Source: Fidelibacterota bacterium
GTDB taxonomy: Bacteria > Fidelibacterota > Marinisomatia > Marinisomatales > TCS55
Assembly: GCA_016845785.1 (NCBI GenBank)
Contig: JAERSH010000085.1
Location: 1-37,241, forward strand
DNA: 37,241 bases
Direction: 5' to 3'
Shown here: in pieces, positions 1 through 11,282 of the stretch
Layout: each line of letters begins with the position of its first letter
Position numbering within the stretch: position 1 is the stretch's first letter
Translations under genes and position numbers: made by a program
Notes under the pieces: generated by a model
Databases searched by the model: none
Seen by the model: only the letters and a program-made list of their open reading frames with translations
What the model was told of the DNA's origin: nothing

Positions 1-858
1 ACACAAAGACACCAACAATCCCTTATTTCAAAAGTATCTGTTAACAAAGAAGATGTGTTAGGGTTTTTTAACACATATAAAGACAGTATTCCACCCTTTC
101 CAACAACCGTTAAACTAAGACACCTGCTTGTAAAAGTAACCCCGGGAGAAGAACAGGTTGAAAAGACAGTCAACTTATTAAAAGAATTGCGCCAAAACCT
201 TTTGGACAAAAAAAACACGTTCCAAGAATTGGCCTCACAGTATTCTCAAGACCCTGGGTCTAAAAATTCCGGAGGCTCCCTTGGGTTTGTGCGTCGCGGT
301 ACTTTGGTCACACCGTTTGAGGCGGTTGCTTTTACTTTAAAACCTGGGGAAATCAGTATGCCGGTAAAAACTGATTTTGGTTACCATATTATTGAAACCG
401 AAGAAATTAGGGGAGACAGAATCAAAGTCCGTCATATATTAATGAGCCCACCAACTACAGAAAAAGATGAGTCTTTCGCTTACAATCACGCCCTTTCTTT
501 AAAAGATTCTGCCCAAACAGTTTCTAGCTTTATTTCAACCGCAAAAAACCACTCAATGGATGAGCAAACATCCGAAAGCGGTGGCAGTCTCGGGTGGATT
601 GATCCAAACAACTACCCCGTTCCTGAGTTTGGGATGGTCTTGGGACAAATCGGGTTAAACGAATGCGCTGGGCCTGTCCGATCAGAATTAGGGTACCACC
701 TGCTATGGGTTGAAGCAACTAAGCCTGGTGGTGCCGCAGATATAGAAAAACATTGGAATCAAATTGAGTCCCTTGCGTTGAATAAAAAGAAAAGCGAGTG
801 GTTTAAAAACTGGGTGGTGTCTTCGCGGGATAAATTTTTTATCCACATTAACAACTGA
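1..858 (+). CDS. SurA/PpiC-type peptidyl-prolyl cis-trans isomerase, 5'-truncated by window edge
   Basis: Parvulin-family foldase with two tandem rotamase domains, expected to assist folding of exported or outer-membrane proteins. The frame is open from base 1, and residues before the GTG at 55 (KVSVNKEDV) already look like the SurA linker into the first domain, so the gene starts left of the window and GTG 55 is not the start. Domain 1 runs from about base 110 to 410 (RHLLVK, GGSLGFVRRG, FGYHIIE) and domain 2 from about 425 to 720 (RHILMS, GGSLGWI, LGYHLLWVE). Any signal peptide lies outside the window. The last codons overlap a perfect DnaA box (839-847), so the gene borders the candidate oriC. 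Two PPIase domains are certain; SurA-type naming rests on the domain layout. Confidence 0.9.
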   Translation, partial: TQRHQQSLISKVSVNKEDVLGFFNTYKDSIPPFPTTVKLRHLLVKVTPGEEQVEKTVNLLKELRQNLLDKKNTFQELASQYSQDPGSKNSGGSLGFVRRGTLVTPFEAVAFTLKPGEISMPVKTDFGYHIIETEEIRGDRIKVRHILMSPPTTEKDESFAYNHALSLKDSAQTVSSFISTAKNHSMDEQTSESGGSLGWIDPNNYPVPEFGMVLGQIGLNECAGPVRSELGYHLLWVEATKPGGAADIEKHWNQIESLALNKKKSEWFKNWVVSSRDKFFIHINN

Positions 859-1236
859 GAATCTTTTAACAGTTTCAACACTGGTTTTCCACATCCGGTT
901 GTTCTCTCCTGTTTTAAAAACATAAAAATCGTTCGGTGTGGAAATGTGGTTATTTGTCCACAGTTTCCACTTCTTTATCCACATAAAGTAGTGGGTTAAA
1001 TCATTTTGATAAACCGGTTTTTTCATTTGTTTTCTCCTCTTGGTTTTTCGTTTGTTTGTTCCTTATCCACAGTATTATAAATAATCTCTTATTGTTTAAG
1101 TTAAATCGCAGTAATAAAACACCTCAATTTCTGACGGAAATTCACTTGTTAAAACACGCTGTTTTGGGTAAGATCATCCGGCAATTTCAACCATTAAATT
1201 ATCGATTAATTCCTGTTTAAAAACCTGGGAAAAAAC
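839..1236. other. oriC: Candidate chromosomal replication origin (oriC) with DnaA-box cluster
   Basis: This 378-base non-coding gap before dnaN holds three perfect DnaA boxes TTATCCACA, all on the + strand, at 839-847 (inside the end of the preceding gene), 975-983 and 1063-1071. Near-consensus boxes are TTTTCCACA at 885-893, TTGTCCACA at 954-962 and, on the minus strand, ATTTCCACA at 937-945. A further weak minus-strand match lies at 945-953 and a degraded one at 963-971. The stretch after the last perfect box, about 1072-1135, is AT-rich with runs such as TATTATAAATAA and could be the duplex-unwinding element. The gene order to the right (dnaN-recF-dciA-gyrB-gyrA) is the classic origin-flanking block. 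dnaA itself is not adjacent. The dnaN promoter probably lies in 1100-1220, but I could not fix its hexamers. Confidence 0.8.
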
Positions 1237-2355
1237 ATGAAAATTTCAACATCAAAAACAGAGCTTCAACTCGCCCTCCAAAAACTTTCAAAAGCAACGC
1301 CTGCTCGCTCAACGCTTCCTATTTTAAGCAGCGTACTTTTTGACGTTCAGGAATCAGGAACGGTCTTAAGAGCAACCGATCTTGAAATCACCATTGTAAT
1401 TAATCTACCAACAAGTATTGAAAAAAATGGTTCAATCGCAATTCCTTTACAAACACTTCTAGATGTCACAAACGAGTTGCCTGAAAACGCAAGAATTACA
1501 TTATCATCAGATGAAAACAATAAAGTTGAAATGGTTACAGATGTTGGCAGTTATGATATAATGGGAAAACCGGCAGAAGAGTTTCCGGCAATACCTGAAG
1601 TGGACAATCGTAAGTCCGTTGGTATTTCATCGGGCGCATTAAGCGATTTAATAAAGAACACATCTTTTGCAGTTAGTCGTGACGAACTAAAACCTGCGCT
1701 CACAGGTGTTTTGTTTCGATTTGGTCAATCTGAATTAACGGGTGTTGCAACCGACGGTCACAGGTTGGTGCAATATGTTAGAAGTGATTACAAAGCAGAT
1801 GAGTTTTTGGGTGATGTAATTGTACCTAAAAAATTTCTATCCCTCCTTTCATCTGTGTTAAGCGCGGATGAGTCTATCCAACTTTGGATGGGGGACAACC
1901 ATATGACAGCATCTATTAATGGCGATACATATTTTACGAGAATTATTGACGAGAGGTTTCCAGACTTTAATAGTGTAATCCCAAAGGATAATGATAAAGA
2001 ATTAACCGTTAACCGGAATGAAATTTTAGCAGCAGTGCGACGCGTATCAATTTTTTCAAACAGATCTACCCACCAAATTGCTTTAAGACTTTCATCGGAT
2101 CAAATTAGAATAACAACAGAGGATCCTGAAAAATCTTCTAAGGCCGAGGAACATATTAACGGTGAATATGCTGGAGAAGAACTTGTTATCGGGTATAACG
2201 CATCCTATTTGAAAGATATTTTATCCCACGCGAAAACCGATAATATTAATATTAAACTTAAAACACCTATCAGTGCAGCGCTCTTCCATCCAACGGAAGA
2301 ACTAGAAAATGAAAACTTAACCATGTTGTTGATGCCGATTCGTCTAAACGACTAG
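1237..2355 (+). CDS. dnaN: DNA polymerase III subunit beta (sliding clamp)
   Basis: Ring-shaped processivity factor that tethers the replicative polymerase to DNA and binds many partners through its hydrophobic cleft. The 372-residue length fits the family (366-378). The N-terminus (MKISTSKTELQLALQKL, then TLPILSSVLFDV) is the typical clamp start, GVLFRF and ATDGHRL mark the middle domain, and the C-terminal MLLMPIRL matches the conserved MPMRL end that forms part of the cleft. ATG 1237 is preceded by a purine-rich GGGAAAAAA stretch. It is the first gene right of the DnaA-box cluster and is probably cotranscribed with recF, which follows after 67 bases. Confidence 0.97.
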   Translation: MKISTSKTELQLALQKLSKATPARSTLPILSSVLFDVQESGTVLRATDLEITIVINLPTSIEKNGSIAIPLQTLLDVTNELPENARITLSSDENNKVEMVTDVGSYDIMGKPAEEFPAIPEVDNRKSVGISSGALSDLIKNTSFAVSRDELKPALTGVLFRFGQSELTGVATDGHRLVQYVRSDYKADEFLGDVIVPKKFLSLLSSVLSADESIQLWMGDNHMTASINGDTYFTRIIDERFPDFNSVIPKDNDKELTVNRNEILAAVRRVSIFSNRSTHQIALRLSSDQIRITTEDPEKSSKAEEHINGEYAGEELVIGYNASYLKDILSHAKTDNINIKLKTPISAALFHPTEELENENLTMLLMPIRLND

Positions 2356-2422
2356 CTTTTTAATTACTATTTTTTCCCAAAAGCCACCATCAGGAAAAAG
2401 ATATCAAAGACATAATCCATCA

Positions 2423-3489
2423 ATGCCTATTGATCAAATAAAACTAACAGGTTTTAGAAATCACCAAGAAACAAAAATGGATTTTGGTCCAGGCATAAAC
2501 GTCATCTGGGGAGAAAACGGATCGGGTAAAACATCAGTTCTTGAAGCGGTGCATATTTTATCGATTGGAAAAAGTTTTAAAACCAACCGTATAAACGAAA
2601 CACTAAAACACGATACAGATATATCAAGAATTGAAGCAGGGTTTATAAAAAACAAAAAAAGGGAAACAATTAGTTTTAGCCAATCCTCTGACAGTCGTCG
2701 TCAATTAAAAATTAATAACACAACGGTAAAAGCGCGCGAAATTGTTGGGAAAAATCCAATGGTTTTACTTTCACCCGAAGAACAGCAAATAACAAAAGGC
2801 ACCCCAGGAGACCGCAGAGGATATTTTAACAAACTATATTCAACGGTATCAAAAGAATATTTTAAAGACCTTTCGGTTTATACACACACCTTAAAACAGC
2901 GGAACGCCCTATTAAAAAATATGGCAAAAAATACGCAGTTTAATATTTGGGACGATCTTTTAGCAGAAAGCGCTGAAGCCATTTGGGAAAAAAGAAGAAA
3001 GTTCAATTCCCGATTTAATGACTGTTTAGGCGCGGTCTCAAAAATGTATAACAAAGAAAGCGTTTTCGTTTCTTTAAAAACAGAAGATAAAAAAATATCT
3101 AAGGATGAAATAAAACTTAAACTACAAGAATTAGAGCAAACAGATATTCGAAACAGAAGAACATCTTTTGGTCCACATCGCGATAAATACTTGTTCTTGT
3201 TTAATGGTACGCCAGTAAAAACATTTGGATCACAGGGTGAACACAAAATTTCACTCGTATTAATAAAACTGGCTGAATACATGTTTATTAAAAGTGAAAC
3301 AAACAGCACCCCAACGTTGCTGTTAGACGACCTTTTTGCAAAGCTAGATTTTGAAAGAAGCGACGCCGTTTTGGCTCTATTAGAAAAAAAATCTCAAACC
3401 ATAATTACCAACACGGATTTGGTCGATATTGAAAAACACGGCATAGATTTAAGCGACCCAAACAACAAAAGCTTTCATCTTGAGAGACA

Positions 3490-3502
<13 letters not shown>
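2423..3502 (+). CDS. recF: DNA replication and repair protein RecF
   Basis: SMC-like ATPase that works with RecO and RecR to load RecA at gaps and stalled forks. Visible motifs are the Walker A loop GENGSGKTS (residues 30-38, Lys36), the family motif LLSPEEQQITKGTPGDRRGYFN around residue 120, FGPHRD near 250, the ABC-type signature region FGSQGEHKISLVLIKLAE near 270, and Walker B LLLDDLFAKLD near 300. The length of 359 residues is normal. The gene lies between dnaN and the DciA-like gene and its last 13 bases overlap that gene's start, indicating translational coupling. Confidence 0.97.
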
Positions 3503-5732
<2,230 letters not shown>

Positions 5733-5752
5733 ACATTTAGGAATTATGATTC

Positions 5753-8257
5753 ATGGTTGATTTTAACAGAGACAACACACTGCCCCGCGATATTGTAGAT
5801 GAAATGCGGGAAAGCTATCTTAACTATTCTATGTCGGTTATTGTTTCCCGCGCACTTCCCGATGTAAGGGATGGATTAAAACCAGTACACCGCCGAATTT
5901 TATATGGTATGAGCGAGCTGGGGTCAAGTTGGAACAGGCCCTACAAAAAATCTGCTCGCATCGTTGGTGACGTGCTGGGTAAATATCATCCACATGGCGA
6001 CAGTTCTGTCTATGACGCTCTCGTTAGAATGGCGCAAGACTTCTCTATGCGGTACGAACTTGTGGATGGACAGGGCAACTTTGGCTCAATAGACGGTGAC
6101 AACGCGGCGGCCATGCGTTATACCGAATCCCGAATGACAAAACTCTCCAGCGAAATGTTAAAAGACCTTGAGAAAGACACAGTTAACTGGGAGCCAAACT
6201 TTGATGAAACGTTAAAAGAACCGTCGGTTTTACCGTCTGGAATACCCACACTACTGGTAAATGGGTCTGAAGGAATTGCAGTTGGGATGGCCACAAAAAT
6301 CCCACCCCACAACCTAGGTGAAGTCATAAACGGTTTGGTTGCCATGATTGACAACGAGGCAATTACAACAGAAGAATTAATGACCCACATCAAAGGACCG
6401 GATTTTCCAACAGCCGGTCTCATTTTGGGTATGGATGGCTTAAAAGAGGCATATGAAACCGGGCGCGGTAAAATTAAGATGCGAGCACGTGCCCACATCG
6501 AAACAAACAAAAACGGCAAAGATAGTATTGTAATTACAGAAGTTGCCTACCAAACAAACAAAGCCAACTTGGTTGAAAAAATTGCGGACCTTGTTCGAGA
6601 TAAAAAAATAGTGGGCATCACAGACCTTAGAGACGAATCCGATAAAGACGGCATCCGCGTGGTGATTGAAACAAAAAGGGATGCGGTTCCAGAGGTTATC
6701 TTAAACCAGCTCTACCAACACACCCAACTTCAAGACACCTTTGGCATTATTTTGTTGGCCCTGGTTGACGGTGTGCCAAAAATCATGCCGCTAAAAACTG
6801 TTTTGAACCACTTTGTTGAGTTTCGCCATGAGGTGGTGGTTCGACGCACAACATTTGAATTAAAAGAAGCAGAAGCTAGAGCCCACATTTTAGAGGGGCT
6901 TAAAATTGCGCTAGACAATATTGATGCGGTGATAAAAATCATCCGAGGCAGCAAAGACCCAGCGCAAGCCAAAGAAGGGCTCATGAATAATTTTAACCTT
7001 TCGGCGGTTCAATCTCAAGCCATCTTGGATATGCGGCTCCAACGCCTCACCGGATTGGAAGTGGACAAAGTTGTGGCGGAATACAAAGAAATGATAAAAC
7101 TGATCTCGCACCTAAAAGGAATTTTAGAGAACAAACAGCAGCGTATGGATATTATTAAGTCTGAATTGTTAGAAATTAGAGATCAATATGGCGACGAACG
7201 ACGAACAGAAATCGTCCCCGTAGACACCGCTTTTTCAATGGAAGATATGATTGCCGAAGAAGAGGTTGTGTTAACCATTACCCACCAAGGATATATAAAA
7301 CGAACAGCGCTCAACACATACCGAACACAAAGAAGGGGCGGTCGCGGTGTTCAAGGTGCCATGAGCAAAGATGAAGATTTTGTAGAACATCTATTCATCG
7401 CAAACACACATAACTATATGCTTTTCTTCACAGATATGGGAAAGTGCTATTGGTTGAAGGTGTATGACATTCCCCAGGGTGGCCGAGCAGCCCGCGGCCG
7501 GGCAATTGTTAACCTCATTGGCTGTGACCCCGGAGAGCGCGTAGAAGCTTTTGTGAGCGTTAAAGATTTTGATGATGACCACTACATTGTTATGTCCACT
7601 CGAAATGGTATCATCAAAAAAACAGTTCTTTCTGCATATGGAAACCCAAGAAAGGGTGGCATTTATGCGATCGATATTCGCGACGGAGACAAGCTTATAG
7701 AGGCCAGAATTACAAACGGTGAGCACGATATTTTATTGGGCACCCACGAAGGAAAGTCTATTCGATTTTCCGAAAACAACATTCGGCCCAGCGGAAGAAA
7801 AACAATGGGCGTAAAAGGTATTACGCTCAGCTCAAAAGAAGACTACGTTGTGGGTATGCTGGTGGTTCGCCGGGAAGGAACCGTTTTGGTTGCCACAGAA
7901 AAAGGTTATGGCAAACGGACAGAAGTCCTTCAATACCGCACACAAACACGAGGCGGAAAAGGTGTTTTAACCATGCGGTGTACCGACAAAACAGGTAAGA
8001 TGGTCAAAATTATGGAGGTGGTAGACTCTGACGATTTAATCGTGATTACAGACTCGGGTGTGTTGATGCGACAACCCGTTGGCGATATTCGAACCATCGG
8101 TCGCGTCACCCAGGGTGTTCGACTGGTTAAGCTAGACGAAGGATCAAACATTTCTTCTATTACGAGAGTAATAAGTGAGGATGCCGCAACAAATGAAAAC
8201 GAAGAACCAACCAACCAATTATCGATAGAGACCCCAGAAACACCGCAAGGTGAATGA
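5753..8257 (+). CDS. gyrA: DNA gyrase subunit A
   Basis: Breakage-reunion subunit of gyrase. The N-terminus contains [30 protein letters not shown]. The catalytic tyrosine is Tyr123 in [10 protein letters not shown], equivalent to E. coli Tyr122. The quinolone-determining region reads [10 protein letters not shown] with Ser84 and Asp88, the drug-sensitive residues. The C-terminal beta-pinwheel carries the GyrA box QRRGGRG at about 526-532, which argues for gyrase rather than ParC. Length 834 is normal; the tail is acidic and Asn/Glu/Thr-rich. The stop overlaps the next start (ATGA at 8254-8257). Confidence 0.98.
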   Translation: MVDFNRDNTLPRDIVDEMRESYLNYSMSVIVSRALPDVRDGLKPVHRRILYGMSELGSSWNRPYKKSARIVGDVLGKYHPHGDSSVYDALVRMAQDFSMRYELVDGQGNFGSIDGDNAAAMRYTESRMTKLSSEMLKDLEKDTVNWEPNFDETLKEPSVLPSGIPTLLVNGSEGIAVGMATKIPPHNLGEVINGLVAMIDNEAITTEELMTHIKGPDFPTAGLILGMDGLKEAYETGRGKIKMRARAHIETNKNGKDSIVITEVAYQTNKANLVEKIADLVRDKKIVGITDLRDESDKDGIRVVIETKRDAVPEVILNQLYQHTQLQDTFGIILLALVDGVPKIMPLKTVLNHFVEFRHEVVVRRTTFELKEAEARAHILEGLKIALDNIDAVIKIIRGSKDPAQAKEGLMNNFNLSAVQSQAILDMRLQRLTGLEVDKVVAEYKEMIKLISHLKGILENKQQRMDIIKSELLEIRDQYGDERRTEIVPVDTAFSMEDMIAEEEVVLTITHQGYIKRTALNTYRTQRRGGRGVQGAMSKDEDFVEHLFIANTHNYMLFFTDMGKCYWLKVYDIPQGGRAARGRAIVNLIGCDPGERVEAFVSVKDFDDDHYIVMSTRNGIIKKTVLSAYGNPRKGGIYAIDIRDGDKLIEARITNGEHDILLGTHEGKSIRFSENNIRPSGRKTMGVKGITLSSKEDYVVGMLVVRREGTVLVATEKGYGKRTEVLQYRTQTRGGKGVLTMRCTDKTGKMVKIMEVVDSDDLIVITDSGVLMRQPVGDIRTIGRVTQGVRLVKLDEGSNISSITRVISEDAATNENEEPTNQLSIETPETPQGE

Positions 8258-8943
8258 ACATAAAAGAAAACATTGAGCAAATATTGGGCCACATCGATGA
8301 AACGATTTTAAGATGCGGCAGAAACCAACCCGTTCAATTAATTGCGGTTACAAAAACACAGCCTCTTTCCCACATTCTTGATGCGCACCAGTTTGGTATA
8401 ACACAAATTGGAGAAAACAAAATCCAAGAGGCTGTAGAAAAACTAACAGGTGCCCCCAAAACTGTAAGGCTAACAAAACGGTTTATTGGCCATCTACAAT
8501 CAAATAAAATTAACAAATGCTTATCACTGTTTGACACGATAGACTCAGTAGACAGCCTAAAGCTGGCGAACAAAATAAACAACAAAGCCGAAGGGTTGGG
8601 AAAAAAAATCCCAATTCTATTAGAGGTGAACACCACAGAAGAAGCGCAGAAAAGTGGATTCAACCCAACGAACACCGATGATATGCTCGCAACGCTAAGC
8701 TTTAAACATCTATCTGTTAACGGTTTAATGACAATTGGCCCAAAGAGCAAAGATGTTAGAGAAACGAGGGCCGCATTCCAAAAACTTCGCCAAACTAAAG
8801 ACAAATTAAACAGTCAAGAGGGAGGAAACCCACTAACAGAATTATCCATGGGCATGACAGGAGATTATAAAATCGGTATCGAGGAGGGCAGTACAATGGT
8901 GCGCATTGGGACGGCGATTTTTGGAGAAAGACAAAATCGGTGA
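8254..8943 (+). CDS. YggS/PROSC-family pyridoxal phosphate homeostasis protein
   Basis: Single-domain PLP-binding protein of the alanine-racemase N-terminal fold, involved in PLP and amino-acid homeostasis, with no established catalytic activity. The PLP lysine is Lys34 in LIAVTKTQP. Further family motifs are [54 protein letters not shown], and the phosphate-binding end [28 protein letters not shown]. The length of 229 residues is typical. ATG 8254 overlaps the gyrA stop and the gene's own stop overlaps the next GTG (GTGA), so it sits in the gyrase operon. Confidence 0.94.
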   Translation: MNIKENIEQILGHIDETILRCGRNQPVQLIAVTKTQPLSHILDAHQFGITQIGENKIQEAVEKLTGAPKTVRLTKRFIGHLQSNKINKCLSLFDTIDSVDSLKLANKINNKAEGLGKKIPILLEVNTTEEAQKSGFNPTNTDDMLATLSFKHLSVNGLMTIGPKSKDVRETRAAFQKLRQTKDKLNSQEGGNPLTELSMGMTGDYKIGIEEGSTMVRIGTAIFGERQNR

Positions 8944-9458
8944 AATTTTTATACCTAACCACCCAAGCGCTGGCGAAACAGTTAAATGTTGTCACAGGCA
9001 AAGAAATTCAAAACCATTACGTTACAACAATAAACAAATTTCAGGTATTAACGCCAATATACACAAGCCGGAAAGCGATAAACCCCCAAACATTTTCATC
9101 TTTAAAAAGCGATTTGAGTATTTCTTCCATCACAATTTTGGATCGGGTGAAAAACACCAAAAAGAACATAAAGGCGGGAGAACAAATTAACAGATCAGGA
9201 ACGACCTTTTTAAGAGGAGAAACACCATTTGAAAACCACCCAACTTTTCCGGACATATCACAAGCCCTTAAAGGAACTCCGGAAAAACAACAAACTACAG
9301 TTGGCGGAGAAAGGTTTGTCCGCGTAAAGTCAAAACCATCATTAGATTATTTTGAATGGATGGCCCCCATATCTACCGTTTGGCACTATATTGAGGTGGA
9401 AACATTTGGCATTGGGATTGGATCAGAAGAAACTTCAATTAACCATTTTATTTCGTAG
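8940..9458 (+). CDS. Unrecognised protein, 172 residues, coupled to yggS
   Basis: I do not recognise a family. GTG 8940 overlaps the yggS stop (GTGA), a normal coupling arrangement, and this is the longest frame in the interval. The protein has no signal peptide or membrane segment. It starts [22 protein letters not shown], has a basic, Ser/Thr/Asn-rich centre (about residues 40-125) that looks like a linker, and ends in a more ordered aromatic segment with RFVRVKSKP, DYFEWMAPISTVWHYIEVETFGIGIG. Seven bases separate it from sodC. The middle could be a disordered tether between two small ordered ends; this is inference from composition only. Confidence 0.7.
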   Translation: MKFLYLTTQALAKQLNVVTGKEIQNHYVTTINKFQVLTPIYTSRKAINPQTFSSLKSDLSISSITILDRVKNTKKNIKAGEQINRSGTTFLRGETPFENHPTFPDISQALKGTPEKQQTTVGGERFVRVKSKPSLDYFEWMAPISTVWHYIEVETFGIGIGSEETSINHFIS

Positions 9459-9465
9459 ATAAAAA

Positions 9466-9978
9466 ATGAAAAAAATAATATTAACATTCGTTATTCTTTT
9501 TGTGGGATGCACATCCCCAAACAAATCTGCCGTAGCTACAATTTTAGCAAAGAACAACAGCAGCGTTACTGGAACAGCCATATTTACAGAAAAAAACGGA
9601 CAAGTTAAAATCTCCGTTTCAATTTCTGGTGTAGGCGCAGGCCCGGTTGCGATACATATCCATGAGACGGGGGACTGTAGCTCTGACGATGGAAAATCAG
9701 CTGGCGGTCATTGGAACCCAACAAACGAAAACCACGGAAAATGGGGTTCGCCCATTTTTCATAGTGGCGATGTTGGCAATGTCGAAATAAACCCATCAGG
9801 GTCTGGATATCTCACGCTGGTCGACACATATAGCCGGTGGTCAATTGGAGGCCCCCCCGAAACAAACATTTTAGGAAAAGCAATCATTATCCATTTGGGC
9901 AACGACGATATGCACACCCAACCGACAGGGGCAGCCGGCGCACGAATTGGATGCGGCGCTATTAAATTACAGGATTAA
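9466..9978 (+). CDS. sodC: Copper/zinc superoxide dismutase, lipoprotein
   Basis: Converts superoxide to peroxide and oxygen outside the cytoplasm. A lipoprotein signal peptide ends in a lipobox with Cys15 (LFVGC), so it should be membrane-anchored. Metal ligands are all visible: His64 and His66 (HIHETGDC), bridging His82 (GGHWNP), His90 and His99, Asp102 (HSGD), and His143 (IIHLGNDD). Cys71 and Cys163 (GARIGCG) can form the conserved disulfide. Length 170 is normal. It follows the unrecognised gene by 7 bases. Its stop overlaps the convergent psuG stop by 4 bases (9975-9978). Confidence 0.95.
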   Translation: MKKIILTFVILFVGCTSPNKSAVATILAKNNSSVTGTAIFTEKNGQVKISVSISGVGAGPVAIHIHETGDCSSDDGKSAGGHWNPTNENHGKWGSPIFHSGDVGNVEINPSGSGYLTLVDTYSRWSIGGPPETNILGKAIIIHLGNDDMHTQPTGAAGARIGCGAIKLQD

Positions 9979-10889
9979 TTTTTATTTAGCGCCACGGCCA
10001 GGCGCGCCCCCAATTGAATATTATTTAAAGCAAGGGCCACGTTTGTTTCAACACTCTTCCCGCCCGTTTCTTTGTTAATCTCCTCTAAAAGAAACGGTGT
10101 AAGTTTTTTCCCAACAATTCCCCGCGTAACGGATTTTTCTATTGCAGATTCCACAAGCCTTTCAACTCTATCAATGGACATTTCAACTTCTTTTGGCGGC
10201 GGGTTGGCAATCAGAACGCCACTACCTGCTTTTATTTTAAAATGATCATTAACAAAGCGCGCTAACTCCTCCACGGTTTCGGCGCGCCAAGACAGCCCTC
10301 CACCGCCCCCCCGAGAATAAAAAACTGGAAAGGCACCCGTTTTGTATCCAACAATTGGGACAGAAAGCGTTTCTAATAATTCTCGAGTTTTCCCAATATC
10401 TAAAACAGCCTTTGCCCCGGCCGAAATTGTTGTGACAGGATATTTCGACAAGGCAAGCAGGTCTTGAGATACATCAAAAGAATACGCTGCCCCACGATGC
10501 ACACCGCCAATCCCGCCCGTTGCAAACACAGAAATACCAGCCATGTGGGCAATATAAGTGGTGGCAGACACCGTCGTTCCCCCAGATGAACCTGATGACA
10601 GAGAAAAACCCAAATCTCGAAGTGAAATTTTAATTAAACCCTCTTGTTGAAATATCGCCTTTTCTTGTTTTTTATTAAGCCCAACACAAATTGAACCGCT
10701 CACGACGGCGACAGTTGCGGGAACCACACCAAAGGAGCGAACCAGCCTGTTTGCTTTTTGTAAAAAATTATAGTTTTCAGGATAGGGCAAACCGTGGGTT
10801 ATAATTGTGGACTCCATTGCGAGAATCGGCCGATTCAATGCAAGGGCCTCTTCTACATCTGGCGACAAAGAAATCTGATCTAAATTCAT
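9975..10889 (-). CDS. psuG: Pseudouridine-5'-phosphate glycosidase
   Basis: Splits pseudouridine 5'-phosphate to uracil and ribose 5-phosphate in pseudouridine salvage. Family motifs are ALAMESTIITHGLPYP-like sequence near the start (AMESTIITHGLPYP), GLIKISLRDL, GGTTVSATTYIAHMAGISVFATGGIGGVHRG, the catalytic-lysine segment SAGAKAVLDIGKT, and VGYKTGAFPVFYSRG. I chose ATG 10889 (MNLDQISLSPDV, 304 residues), which fits family length; the frame extends to a TTG at 10940 but those extra 17 residues do not look conserved. No psuK kinase or pseudouridine transporter is adjacent, so the partner enzyme must be elsewhere. It converges with sodC and diverges from the small gene at 10952. Confidence 0.93.
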   Translation of the reverse strand: MNLDQISLSPDVEEALALNRPILAMESTIITHGLPYPENYNFLQKANRLVRSFGVVPATVAVVSGSICVGLNKKQEKAIFQQEGLIKISLRDLGFSLSSGSSGGTTVSATTYIAHMAGISVFATGGIGGVHRGAAYSFDVSQDLLALSKYPVTTISAGAKAVLDIGKTRELLETLSVPIVGYKTGAFPVFYSRGGGGGLSWRAETVEELARFVNDHFKIKAGSGVLIANPPPKEVEMSIDRVERLVESAIEKSVTRGIVGKKLTPFLLEEINKETGGKSVETNVALALNNIQLGARLAVALNKN

Positions 10890-10951
10890 CCCAAAACTTA
10901 ACAAAAGTTCGAGGTAACTTTTCTTAATTATACAGAACAAAAAGGCACCTT

Positions 10952-11206
10952 TTGAATCGATTAGACCCTAAAGATTATAATATAAAATCGAAAATAATCA
11001 TAGAAGACCGAAACGACGAGATTTGCATTGTTGTTAATCGAAAATCGCGAATAATTATGAAAGACGGAGAACGGCTTCTTGGCCATGCGAAATTGATCCA
11101 AAATACAATTCAAAAATCCATCGCGATAGAAACAACCGCACCCGTTTGCAGCAAGACAAAAGCATATTTAATTAAACACGGCATTTCAATAAAAAATGTT
11201 TATTAA
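10952..11206 (+). CDS. Unrecognised small protein with PVCSK motif
   Basis: 84 residues, pI clearly basic, no membrane segment. The best start is TTG 10952; the frame is closed upstream by a TAA at 10925, and the first in-frame ATG falls mid-protein (IIMKDG), so a non-ATG start is needed. The fold looks like beta-strands (KIIIEDRNDEICIVVN, SRIIMKDGERLL) then helices, with the motif ETTAPVCSKTKAYLIKHGI near the C-terminus containing the only Cys. It lies between divergent psuG and the pyruvate dehydrogenase operon and could be independent or a leader gene of that operon (76 bases before aceE). I cannot name a family. Confidence 0.6.
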   Translation: MNRLDPKDYNIKSKIIIEDRNDEICIVVNRKSRIIMKDGERLLGHAKLIQNTIQKSIAIETTAPVCSKTKAYLIKHGISIKNVY

Positions 11207-11282
11207 AACAGCACAAATCAGAAATGATTTCAAATAAAAATACCGTAATTTCTACGCTTGCCCCGGCTTCAAAATTTATTAA

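Noticed and set aside
703-1026. Minus-strand open frame of 107 codons across the end of the foldase gene and the DnaA-box cluster
   Set aside because: Its translation is a composite of coding shadow and repeated DnaA boxes (Trp-rich, e.g. WIKKW); no ribosome site or family resemblance.
11215-11230. Short inverted repeat AAATCA-GAAA-TGATTT after the 84-residue gene
   Set aside because: Only 6 bp of weak A/T-rich stem and no T-run after it; too weak to call a terminator.
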